Position numbers and translations under genes: made by a program. 64,000 nt of DNA, taken from positions 1,922,001-1,986,000 of the forward strand of contig CP138932.1 in assembly GCA_047125605.1 (NCBI GenBank). Direction: 5' to 3'. Origin of the DNA: JAKVBK01 sp022447275. Lineage in GTDB: Bacteria > Pseudomonadota > Alphaproteobacteria > Rhodobacterales > Rhodobacteraceae. Under the pieces are notes generated by a model. The model did no database searches. It was not told the origin of the DNA and saw only the letters and a list, made by a program, of their open reading frames with translations. Positions 51,133 to 59,235 of this stretch are shown here, one piece after another. Within the stretch, counting starts at the first letter, position 1; each line of letters begins with the position of its first letter.

Positions 51133-51762
51133 TCAGAACAGTTCCACGTCCATCGTCGGAGCAGCGTTTCTTTGCGCTGTTGCGCGGGCTGATCTACTGG
51201 AGAATTTGTTGCGATGATCAATATCCATCGGATCGCCAAGAAACATACGCTGCGCGTTGCCATTGACGGGAGAGAAACGAACCTTGCGCCCTCTGTCCCC
51301 TCCAAGGCACTGACCAACGTTTGAGATGCCTTCACTCCCGAGAAACCAAAGAGCAAATTCTGCGTTCTCTTGACCAATCTGACGGGAGATGTTGAGCATT
51401 TTCGCTCCGCCAAAGAGCTTGGCCTTCAACCTCTTCCGCTTAGCGCCAGCCTGTAGGAGCCCGTTGATCAACAACTCCATCGAATTTATGCCATATTTAA
51501 GGTTTCCATCGCGCGGTTCATTTGCACCGGCGAGAAGAAAATGGTTCATTCCGCCCACGCTGGCTTCGTCATCCCAAAGGCAAGTGGCCACACATGAGCC
51601 AAGAACCGTAACTAGGCATTCTCTAGGGTCGTTTGAGATACGAAATTCGCCCTGAAGCACGGGGCTGTTGCGAACGGGCATGCTGGAAGCAGATAACACG
51701 TTTTGTCTTCTTTCTCTGGTGCCAACATCCAAGCCGGCACCTGGGACAATTGAGGCATTCAT
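51133..51762 (-). CDS. cheD: Chemoreceptor glutamine deamidase
   Basis: 209 residues. VLGSCVATCLWDDEASVGGMNHFLL carries the catalytic Cys and His of CheD. Further family marks are LINGLLQAGAKRKRLKAKLFGGAKML and GDRGRKVRFSP. CheD deamidates receptor glutamines and can bind CheY phosphatases of the CheC type. ATG 51762 lies 8 bp past the receptor stop, so it is the last gene of pstS-like/receptor/cheD. It ends TMDVELF, sharing VELF with the 133-residue protein encoded convergently. Its first 38 codons lie in the 1.1 kb repeat. Confidence 0.9.
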   Translation of the reverse strand: MNASIVPGAGLDVGTRERRQNVLSASSMPVRNSPVLQGEFRISNDPRECLVTVLGSCVATCLWDDEASVGGMNHFLLAGANEPRDGNLKYGINSMELLINGLLQAGAKRKRLKAKLFGGAKMLNISRQIGQENAEFALWFLGSEGISNVGQCLGGDRGRKVRFSPVNGNAQRMFLGDPMDIDHRNKFSSRSARATAQRNAAPTMDVELF

Positions 51763-52747
51763 GGCGACAGTCAGAAGTCTTGCCAGTCCTGCTCGTCGAT
51801 TTTGGATGGGCTGCTGTCTTGCATCGCATCCGATGACCATTCGTAGATTTTGGCAGCGCGCTGCGTGGCAGTGTCTGCGCCCGCGGTTTGCATCGCCTCG
51901 GGGACGATATCGCTTCCAACCGCTGCTTTCATCGCTTCAGCTCTGGTATCCGTCCGCAATTTGAATTTGCTCAACACGAGGCTCAAGCGTTCCGCCTCCC
52001 CCGAAAGGGCTTGGCTGGAGGCAGAGGTTTCCTCAATCACGGCGGCGTTCTGCTGGGTGACCTTGTCAAGTTCATTGATGCCCACGTTGATTTCTTCGAG
52101 CCCCGTAGACTGTTCACGCAGGGAGACCGCGATGTTGGAGACAAGTTCAGACACTTTACCGAAGCGCCCAATGATTTCTGAAAGCGCATCGCCCGTCTGG
52201 CTTACAAGGGCACCGCCCTCGCTGACCTGCTGACCGCTTGTCGAGATCAGATCCTTGATTTCGCGCGCCGATTCAGAGGCGCGTTGGGCAAGCGCCCGCA
52301 CCTCAGACGCAACCACAGCAAACCCGCGCCCCGACTCTCCAGCGCGCGCCGCCTCAACGCCAGCATTCAGCGCAAGCAGATTGGTCTGAAAGGCGATGTC
52401 ATCAATGACAGAGATGATCTGCGTGATCTGGCTCGAGCTTTCTTCGATCTGTTGCATCGCGCTGACCGCACGACGGACCACGTCTCCGCTGTCTTCCGCC
52501 TGTCGACGGTTCTCAGACACAGCTGCGTCCGCTTCAGAGGCATGTTGCGCTGCAGATTTCACTGACTTCGTCAGCCCATCCAGGGCCGCGGCACTTTCCT
52601 CAAGCGTTGAAGCCTGGGCCTCAGAGCGACGAGACTGGGTATTGGCCACCTCACTGATCTCGGCAGAACTGGTGCGCACCGTATCCGCAGACGAAACAAC
52701 CGTCGCGATAACATCGCCAAAACTATCCATCAGCGCATTGAAATCAA
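51647..52747 (-). repeat. 1.1 kb direct repeat, right copy
   Basis: Partner of 42180-43280, in the same orientation and offset 9467 bp. It begins inside the intact cheD and ends at codon ~305 of the second receptor. Here both ends lie within intact genes, so this copy looks like the source and the left copy the derivative. Confidence 0.92.
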
Positions 52748-53660
52748 CTCGGATAGCTTCGAAGCTCTCGCCAATGTCGCCGGCCTCGATGCGGGTATCC
52801 AAACGGCCGTCAGCCAGACTCCGAAGACCAGCCCCGATCACGTCCAGCGCCTGCTTTTGACTCAGCGATCGATCGGCTTGCTTTTGCTCCAGATCCTGCT
52901 TCTCGACAAGGCTATCCTTGAAGACGAGAAGTGATCTGGCCATCTCCCCAAGCTCATCATGTGTTTCAAGCCCGGACACCTCCACGGAAATGTCTCCGCC
53001 CGAAATCTGTGCCATTTGCTCTTGCAGTTGCCGCATCCGGCGCGCCAGCCCCCGAGACAGCAAGATCCCAAGACCAACCACAAAAGCCATCGACACGGCC
53101 CCGACAACAATCGTCAGCGTATTTGTTTGGGCCTGCGACGCTTCAAGCTCCGCAAGGGCTGCGACCGCAGCATCCTTATTGTTCTGTTCCGCCCGATCCA
53201 CGTACGCAGCAAGCTCCATGGCAAGCGGGTTGAAGGATGTGTCCACAAGTTCAACAGCCTGCGCCTGAGCAAACTGCTCCGCAAACTCAAATATCTGTAG
53301 CCCCACATCCCGAAGAGCCTCTAATTGCTCTGTTTGGAAGACCTCTTCTTGGTCGCCGTTGGAAAGAAACCTTCCAACCGTTTGGACAGCCATTTCAAAC
53401 TGGGTCTTCGCCTCCTTCAGCACGGCCGCATCAAACTCGGCAGGTGCTGTTCGCACGAGCGCGATCAATTCCTTCGATGTCTCTTTCAGACTCAGAAGTT
53501 CAGCAGATCGGCGCTCCCCTTCCACGATGATGCTTTCCGCTTGTCGGGCGACAGTCTCGCTTCCAACTTTTGTGATCGCAAGACTGGTGGCGAAACCGAT
53601 GAAAGCGACGATCGGCAGAACCGAAAGTTTGGCAGCAATTCCGCGTTTTAACTTTATCAT
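51771..53660 (-). CDS. Methyl-accepting chemotaxis protein linked to a PstS-like protein
   Basis: 629 residues. N-terminal helix (LSVLPIVAFIGFATSLAITKV), a helical periplasmic domain of about 150 residues (ELIALVRTAPAEFDAAVLKEAK), a second helix (TLTIVVGAVSMAFVVGLGILL), HAMP (RRMRQLQEQMAQISGGD) and an MA domain shared residue for residue with the receptor at 42304 from about 305 on. The same C-terminal DWQDF tether is present. Between two operon partners, a periplasmic binding protein upstream and cheD downstream. The helical sensor might read the loaded binding protein, but this is inference. The two receptors are not related in their sensor domains. Confidence 0.92.
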   Translation of the reverse strand: MIKLKRGIAAKLSVLPIVAFIGFATSLAITKVGSETVARQAESIIVEGERRSAELLSLKETSKELIALVRTAPAEFDAAVLKEAKTQFEMAVQTVGRFLSNGDQEEVFQTEQLEALRDVGLQIFEFAEQFAQAQAVELVDTSFNPLAMELAAYVDRAEQNNKDAAVAALAELEASQAQTNTLTIVVGAVSMAFVVGLGILLSRGLARRMRQLQEQMAQISGGDISVEVSGLETHDELGEMARSLLVFKDSLVEKQDLEQKQADRSLSQKQALDVIGAGLRSLADGRLDTRIEAGDIGESFEAIRVDFNALMDSFGDVIATVVSSADTVRTSSAEISEVANTQSRRSEAQASTLEESAAALDGLTKSVKSAAQHASEADAAVSENRRQAEDSGDVVRRAVSAMQQIEESSSQITQIISVIDDIAFQTNLLALNAGVEAARAGESGRGFAVVASEVRALAQRASESAREIKDLISTSGQQVSEGGALVSQTGDALSEIIGRFGKVSELVSNIAVSLREQSTGLEEINVGINELDKVTQQNAAVIEETSASSQALSGEAERLSLVLSKFKLRTDTRAEAMKAAVGSDIVPEAMQTAGADTATQRAAKIYEWSSDAMQDSSPSKIDEQDWQDF

Positions 53661-53688
53661 TGCACTTACTTTCTTGAAGGGGCCCGGG

Positions 53689-53715
53689 CGCGCCCCGCAA
53701 TACCCGCGGGGCGCG
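53689..53715 (-). terminator. Intercistronic hairpin between PstS-like and receptor genes
   Basis: Perfect 10-bp arms CGCGCCCCGC and GCGGGGCGCG with a 7-nt loop, no T-run on either side. Sited 12 bp past the binding-protein stop. It would stabilise or partly terminate the transcript, favouring the binding protein. Confidence 0.6.
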
Positions 53716-53726
53716 ATTTCACTGGC

Positions 53727-54488
53727 CTAGGAGCCCGCTTTCCGCGTTGCGTCGATAACCGCTTGCATCTCCTCCGAGACAGCCCCGTTGGTTACGAGGA
53801 TCAAAGGCTGGCTGATGGCTTGATCGGTCTCCAGAATCTTGGCGTCTGACGCACCTGCTGCCTTGAAGGGCGCAAGACCAAGAGCCGGGGGGAACTGGGA
53901 TGCAACCTGCGGGACTTGGGTTGCGTTCGGGAATTCGCGAACTGTGCCGGCGATACTTTGGCCATCAGTTAGCTCCGACTCGACCAAGGTTCGAAGGCCG
54001 CCGCCTAATGTCTCTGCGACGATGACGATCGGCATGTCGGGGCCGCCAAGCTGACTCCAGTTGGTTACACTGCCGCTCAGGATGTCGGCGACTTGGACGA
54101 GCGTAAGCGACTGGACCGGGTTTGAGGGGTGCACAACAAACGCCACCCGCGTTTCACCAACCATGTGCCCTTGCAGATCGGTTCCGTCCAAACTGCCGGG
54201 GCTTTTCTTTTCGATCTTTGCAACGGTCACGTCCAGCGGTGCCGAGATCATCGCCAGTTGAGCACGGCCGTTGATCAGGTCATCGATGCCGCGGCTGGAC
54301 CCGTTTGCAGTCACCTCAAGTGCGACACCTGTGTCGCCTTCGATCTGTCCCTCCATCGGCAGCATGATTGCCGACGCAACTGTGGTCGAGCCGCTCACTT
54401 TCAGACTGGACGCGCTCGCGCCGATTGGCAAAACAGCGACCGCAACGGCGATGGCCAACGGCGCCAAGACCCTAGTAAACATATTCAT
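53727..54488 (-). CDS. PstS-like periplasmic binding protein
   Basis: 253 residues with a signal peptide (PLAIAVAVAVLPIGASA). The mature start SSLKVSGSTTVASAIMLP and NGSSRGIDDLINGRAQLAMISAPLD are the phosphate-binding-protein (PBP) type. VADILSGSVTNWSQLGGPDMPIVIVAETLGGGLRTL is also PstS-like. No pstCAB genes follow. Instead a receptor and cheD do. It may therefore be a dedicated chemotaxis ligand binder (phosphate or another oxyanion) rather than a transporter part. Confidence 0.83.
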   Translation of the reverse strand: MNMFTRVLAPLAIAVAVAVLPIGASASSLKVSGSTTVASAIMLPMEGQIEGDTGVALEVTANGSSRGIDDLINGRAQLAMISAPLDVTVAKIEKKSPGSLDGTDLQGHMVGETRVAFVVHPSNPVQSLTLVQVADILSGSVTNWSQLGGPDMPIVIVAETLGGGLRTLVESELTDGQSIAGTVREFPNATQVPQVASQFPPALGLAPFKAAGASDAKILETDQAISQPLILVTNGAVSEEMQAVIDATRKAGS

Positions 54489-54750
54489 TCCTCTGAGCTA
54501 ATTTGCATTGCACTGAAACCTGCTCGAGAGGCCTTAAGGCGAGGTGAACCGCGCCTGTTACAAAGCTCGCTGCAACTTTTAGAATGCAAAGAAATTTAAA
54601 GAAATTTGCCGGAAATGCATCGGCGCCAAAGCGGTGTCTTCCTGTAATAGGCGCTTAATTCAAAACGCAGTGCGGTTTTATCTGACAAGGTCCATGTAAC
54701 ACCTTTTGGAGACCCCGCCGATAATTGTGGCCTTAGAGCTGCGCAGTTGC

Positions 54751-55854
54751 TCAGCCAAACTCTCTTTGCTGCGCTTTTTGAGCCTGCGCGGTAAGGGAGA
54801 GAATGGTCTGAACTTCAACTGGATCGTAGGGCTGTCCGGTTTCGTCGAGTAGGTCGTGAAACCATATATTGCGATCGATCACCCCGCCATGGGCCCTTAC
54901 CAGATCATCGGGCCAAGGCAGCCAAGTCTGGGTTCTGCCCTTGACAAGCCCCCATTGAAAGCAGCCGACATCGCGATCATGGAACAGGTCAAGCTGGTCT
55001 GTGATCCGGCTGTCAATCTGGCGCGCCATCCACTCAGTACACAGGACCGGACGGTCAAGAGCTGCGAGGTTGTCAATGAATTGTGCGACCCGCTGTCGAT
55101 TCCAATAGGCATGGAAGGTGATGATGTCCGAGTGGCGCAGCGCGCTCTGATCGATTTCCGTTTGATAGGGAGGGTCATCGCTGTCTGGCAAAGGAGTTGT
55201 CCACGCAGCAACCGAAAGCGGCGCTTCAGGGCCGATGGCCCTTGCCACAGAAAAGCTGGCTTCCATCAAGGACAATGCGTGTTTTTCGAGTTCCGCTTCA
55301 AATTGCGAGTATTCTGTCTTGTCGAAGTCCATGCGGTTGCCCGGCTCGTTATAGAGGTCCCAGAACAAGACGCGTGGATCGGCACGATATGCAGAAATGA
55401 AATCTTCCACATAGGCTTCGAGTGCTGGTCGCAGCTCTGCATTGAGGACGGCTGCTCGCCCGGGCGAGGCAACAGCCCGGCTGTTGTGGATGCCCGGCAG
55501 CGGGTCGGGTTGCGCAGCCCAACTGGGCTCCACGCCGCCAAAGCCGCAATCGTCAAAGAGACAGGGCACAGTGCTCAAGCCCCTTTTCCAAGCAGCTCCC
55601 ATCACCCTGTCTAGTCGGTCCAGCAAAGCATCGCGGTCGTGCTGCCAACCAAGAAACGGAAGATTGACGCGGATTGCATTGAACCCAACGTCTGCCGCCC
55701 AGCCCAATTCGCGCTCGATTGTGGGCATGTCGAAGGTTTCAGGATGCCACATCTCGATGAAGTTAACGGCGGTTGATGGCAGGAAATTGAACCCGCACAC
55801 CCAGGGCCGGGCATTCCACCAATCCTTGGCGTCTTTCTTGCTCCAGCGGTCCAT
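54751..55854 (-). CDS. GH5-like glycoside hydrolase (cellulase superfamily)
   Basis: About 367 residues. TIM-barrel hydrolase: VCGFNFLPSTAVNFIEMWHPETFD, FNAIRVNLPFLGWQHD, the acid/base Glu170 in LFWDLYNEPGNRMD and the probable nucleophile Glu274 in VLCTEWMARQ. No signal peptide, so probably cytoplasmic and acting on an imported oligosaccharide. I start it at ATG 55854 with AGGAG upstream. A longer start at 55902 is possible. It is the last gene of the sugar ABC operon, which supports a catabolic role on the imported glycoside. Specificity unknown. Confidence 0.87.
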   Translation of the reverse strand: MDRWSKKDAKDWWNARPWVCGFNFLPSTAVNFIEMWHPETFDMPTIERELGWAADVGFNAIRVNLPFLGWQHDRDALLDRLDRVMGAAWKRGLSTVPCLFDDCGFGGVEPSWAAQPDPLPGIHNSRAVASPGRAAVLNAELRPALEAYVEDFISAYRADPRVLFWDLYNEPGNRMDFDKTEYSQFEAELEKHALSLMEASFSVARAIGPEAPLSVAAWTTPLPDSDDPPYQTEIDQSALRHSDIITFHAYWNRQRVAQFIDNLAALDRPVLCTEWMARQIDSRITDQLDLFHDRDVGCFQWGLVKGRTQTWLPWPDDLVRAHGGVIDRNIWFHDLLDETGQPYDPVEVQTILSLTAQAQKAQQREFG

Positions 55855-55923
55855 GGCCGTGGCTCCTGATTGGTGCATAAAGAGGCGTGCGCCCCGCCAC
55901 AATCGAGCGGGGCAGCTTTGGTT

Positions 55924-57198
55924 TTAGCGGTCCAGAAGGTCTTGAACTTCCAGTTCTGCATCGCCCAGAGCGTCTTCAACCGACTTACCGGTCAGCCAGA
56001 CGGCCTGAAGCTCACGATTCAGTACATCTTGGATGGCGCCGTAGCGTTCGCTCGGTGGCGTATCCTTCGCAATTGCTGCGGTTCCGGTGTACTCGTCACG
56101 ATGCGGCAGAGACATATATGCGTCACTGTCCATCACGGAGGTGCGCACGGCCATGTGACCGGTACGCGCCCAGTCGATGTTGTGGTCATTGATGAAGGCA
56201 AGCACCTTCAAAGCGGCCATCTTTTCTTCGCCTGAAAGGGACGAAGGAATCGACCACATATGGCTGTCTGCCCAAGTCGCACCCGTTTCAAAGAGTGTCG
56301 GGAAATCAGCCACGTAGTAGTTATTCAATCCGACTTCGGGCTTTGCTGCTTCAGCCGTATAGAAATCCACGACCCATGTGCCGTTCACCAAGATCGCAGC
56401 TTCACCGTTTAGATAGGCTTGCTGGCTGTCCGCGTAGTTGAGCTGAGGATCAGCAAGGCCTGCATCGAAAAGCTGTGTGATTGCCATAACGGCATTCTTG
56501 CCAGCATCCGTATTAATCGTTGCTGTGCCATCCTCGGTGAAGATGTTGGCATTTTGCTGCCACATGAGCGCAAGCACCAGACGCACACCGATCGGAAACT
56601 GCGCGAAATCGGCCGCCAGGTAGTCCTTGCCTGTGGCATCCTTGACTTGCTGCGCGTGCGCCAGCAGCTCTTCGGGCGAAGATGGCAGGACGGGTTTGCC
56701 ATCCTCAACCAAACCCGCTTCGGCCATCACATCCATATTCACGTGCCAGAGGTTGGCATGGAAATCCATGGGAACGCCGTAAATGCCACCATTGTAGCTG
56801 ACCGCGTCCAGTGCGGAAGGCGCCCAATCGCTGGCATCAATGCCAGCCGCGTCCAGATCTGCCGAGATGTCAGCCAAAGCACCAAGACCCGCAAATTCAG
56901 GAATGCGGTGGCGATGCAGAACGTGAACGTCTGGAGGGGTGCCGCCAGCATAAGCGGCTTTGATCTGATCATAATAGTTGCCCCAATCGGTGGGCAGCGT
57001 GTTGATCGAGATTCCGTCGAGTTCGGCATCTGCCGCATTGATTATCGACTGGATAATGCACGCTTCGCCGACGGACGTGGTTGTATCGGTGCCAGCGTCC
57101 TCACACGCGCCGAAGAAGCGGCCAAGCGTGACCTCCTGCGCGAATGCACCAGTGACGAGGGTTGCGGCGGCTGCCGCTGATAGAAGCACATGTTTCAT
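55924..57198 (-). CDS. Carbohydrate ABC transporter binding protein (CUT1)
   Basis: 424 residues. Signal peptide ends near GAFAQEV. The mature protein has NAADAELDGISINTLPTDWGNYYDQIKAAYAGGTPPDVHVLH (family 1 binding-protein fold), YGVPMDFHANLWHVNMDVM (substrate loop) and NGEAAILVNGTWVVDFY. Followed by the GH5-like gene and preceded by two permease genes. The sugar is not identified. Confidence 0.92.
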   Translation of the reverse strand: MKHVLLSAAAAATLVTGAFAQEVTLGRFFGACEDAGTDTTTSVGEACIIQSIINAADAELDGISINTLPTDWGNYYDQIKAAYAGGTPPDVHVLHRHRIPEFAGLGALADISADLDAAGIDASDWAPSALDAVSYNGGIYGVPMDFHANLWHVNMDVMAEAGLVEDGKPVLPSSPEELLAHAQQVKDATGKDYLAADFAQFPIGVRLVLALMWQQNANIFTEDGTATINTDAGKNAVMAITQLFDAGLADPQLNYADSQQAYLNGEAAILVNGTWVVDFYTAEAAKPEVGLNNYYVADFPTLFETGATWADSHMWSIPSSLSGEEKMAALKVLAFINDHNIDWARTGHMAVRTSVMDSDAYMSLPHRDEYTGTAAIAKDTPPSERYGAIQDVLNRELQAVWLTGKSVEDALGDAELEVQDLLDR

Positions 57199-57222
57199 TG
57201 GTTTCCTCCCTATGTGCAGATT

Positions 57223-58056
57223 TCAGCCCTTCGATCCACCAGCGGTCATGGCTTGCACCACGTACCGCTGGAAGATGAGGAACAAGATGACGACCGGAAG
57301 CGAGGCGATGACGCCCGAGGCCATGACACGGCCTAGCCCTTCCGATTGCGCGAAGTTTGATTGGATGGACGCAAGGCCCAACGTGATGGTGAAATACTCC
57401 CGCTGCTGGGCGCTCACGAGCGGCCAGAGGTAGTCGTTCCACGCATAAAGGAATGTCAGGATTGCCAGCGTCATCATGGCAGGCCGCGCAAGGGGCAGCA
57501 TCACGTACCAGAAGATCTGCATCCATCCGACGCCGTCGAGACGCGCGGCTTCCTCAATATCCTTCGGAATTGCCCGGAAAAACTGCATCATCAGGAAGAC
57601 GCCGATTGGCACCGCCATCCGAGGCAGGATCAGTGCGTGGTAAGAGTTGTGCCAACCGAAGTCGGCAAACATTGTATAGAGCGGAATAAAGACCGCTTGC
57701 TCGGGCACCATCAGACCGATCAGACAGATGACTGTGATGGGAATTTTGCCCGGAAAATCTAGCCGCGCCAAAGCGTATCCCGCTGTTGTCGAGACTGCGA
57801 GAACGCCAATTGTCATACCCACGGAGACAATCAGCGAGTTCAGAAACCACCAGGGTGTCTGACCAAAAGCAAAGAGCGCAGAATAGTTCTCAGCCGTGAA
57901 TGGAATGGGGACAAGACCCATGGCTGTTGAAGAGGTGGTTCTTGCCAAAACCTCGTTGGGTTGAAACGACAACGAAACCATCCAGATCGTCGGCACCAGC
58001 CATATAAACGCGGGTATCGAGAGACACAGTATCAACCAGTAATATGCCCGATTCAT
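57223..58056 (-). CDS. Carbohydrate ABC permease, MalG-type
   Basis: 277 residues, six helices, EAA loop KDIEEAARLDGVGWMQIFWYVMLPLARPAMMTL. Starts by overlapping the stop of the other permease gene (ATGA). It forms the inner-membrane channel with that partner. Confidence 0.92.
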   Translation of the reverse strand: MNRAYYWLILCLSIPAFIWLVPTIWMVSLSFQPNEVLARTTSSTAMGLVPIPFTAENYSALFAFGQTPWWFLNSLIVSVGMTIGVLAVSTTAGYALARLDFPGKIPITVICLIGLMVPEQAVFIPLYTMFADFGWHNSYHALILPRMAVPIGVFLMMQFFRAIPKDIEEAARLDGVGWMQIFWYVMLPLARPAMMTLAILTFLYAWNDYLWPLVSAQQREYFTITLGLASIQSNFAQSEGLGRVMASGVIASLPVVILFLIFQRYVVQAMTAGGSKG

Positions 58057-59147
58057 TGCGAGTCCTCCCGTCCAACGACGAACTGGATCACCGAAAAGGC
58101 ACCCATGATGACGAAGAGGAAGACGGCCATGGCACTGGCACGACCCAGTTCGCTATCGCGAAAACCGGTCTGATAAATGTAGCGGACAAGGACCTGTGTA
58201 CTATCGTTTGGCCCGCCTTGAGTCATGAGATGCGACTGTCCAAAGACTTGAAAATGCAAAATGATCTGCAGAACGACGACCAGAGTGATCGTCCGTCGCA
58301 AGCTTGGCAGGGTGACATACCAGAATGCTTTCACGCCGCGCGCATTGTCCAAGGCTGCCGCCTCATAGATGTCTGCTGAGATGTCCTGCAGGCCCGCGAG
58401 GAACAAAATCATGGCAATGCCCAGCGACCACCAGATCGTCGCAATGACAATTGCAGCCATCGCAAATTGCTGATCCGTCAACCAGTTGATAGGCGTGCCG
58501 CCAATTGCCTGAGTGATATTGGCGATCAATCCCTGCCGAGGCGAAAACATGATCTGCCAGATCAGCGTTACAACAGTGACAGACAGGACTTGGCTGAGGA
58601 AAAACAGCGTTCGAAGCGCCCCCATCGCCTTTGTCTGTTTGTTGAGTGCCGCGGCAAGAAGCAAGGCCGAGAGCGTAACGCCCGGAACTGCCAGCCCTAC
58701 GAACACAAGCGTATTTCCCACGGTGGGCCAGAACCGCCGATCGTACCAACGACCTCCTTCGCCGGGATGAAAACCGGGGAGGACAACCAAGAGCAGCGAC
58801 GCCACGCCTAAGGCAATGGCATTGAAGCAGCTCAACCGGTCCACCCAGCGAAGAAAGGCCGAAGCGGCGAGACCTAGAAGACCTAGGCCCTGCCAGAATG
58901 GAGATGCAAAACCCCACTCTATGTTGCGCCCCCACATGACGCGCTCGTAGTTCCGAAAGCCGACAAAATCCTTTGCATCCGGATTGAAAGCGACAGCAAG
59001 GAGATTCCAGTCGTGGAGACTGATCCAGACCCCGCGAAAGAAGGGATAAATCAGAAAAAGTCCGTAAGTGATCAGAAACGGCAGCAGTAGCAGCCACGCC
59101 GACTGCGTCTGACTAAACCTATTCCTCCGTGGCTTTGACCCTTGCAA
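58053..59147 (-). CDS. Carbohydrate ABC permease, MalF-type, probable TTG start
   Basis: About 364 residues. No ATG fits: the open frame runs back past the regulator promoter. A TTG at 59147 (protein start LQGSKPRRNRF) has GGGGAG six bases ahead and gives a normal N-terminus (AWLLLLPFLITYGLFLIYPF). The EAA loop is SADIYEAAALDNARGVKAFWYVTLPSLRR. An extra hydrophobic stretch at about 105-140 (LGLLGLAASAFLRW ... AIALGVASLLLVVLPG) makes it longer than most MalF-like subunits of this class. Divergent from the LacI gene. Confidence 0.88.
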   Translation of the reverse strand: MQGSKPRRNRFSQTQSAWLLLLPFLITYGLFLIYPFFRGVWISLHDWNLLAVAFNPDAKDFVGFRNYERVMWGRNIEWGFASPFWQGLGLLGLAASAFLRWVDRLSCFNAIALGVASLLLVVLPGFHPGEGGRWYDRRFWPTVGNTLVFVGLAVPGVTLSALLLAAALNKQTKAMGALRTLFFLSQVLSVTVVTLIWQIMFSPRQGLIANITQAIGGTPINWLTDQQFAMAAIVIATIWWSLGIAMILFLAGLQDISADIYEAAALDNARGVKAFWYVTLPSLRRTITLVVVLQIILHFQVFGQSHLMTQGGPNDSTQVLVRYIYQTGFRDSELGRASAMAVFLFVIMGAFSVIQFVVGREDSQ

Positions 59148-59179
59148 CCTTTTCTCCCCAAAGCCTGCGAATCTCCCTA

Positions 59180-59209
59180 TGCTAAAATTATTAGCAATAT
59201 TTATTAGCA
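59180..59209. promoter_or_regulatory. LacI-type operator between sugar operon and lacI gene
   Basis: TGCTAA-5-TTAGCA (59180-59196) is a perfect inverted repeat, and a second TTAGCA half-site lies at 59204-59209. It lies between the divergent genes, 27 bp before the regulator ATG. Auto- and operon repression by the encoded LacI protein is the natural reading. Confidence 0.6.
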
Positions 59210-59235
59210 CACCGCAAGCGTGTAGTGTCTTGGAT

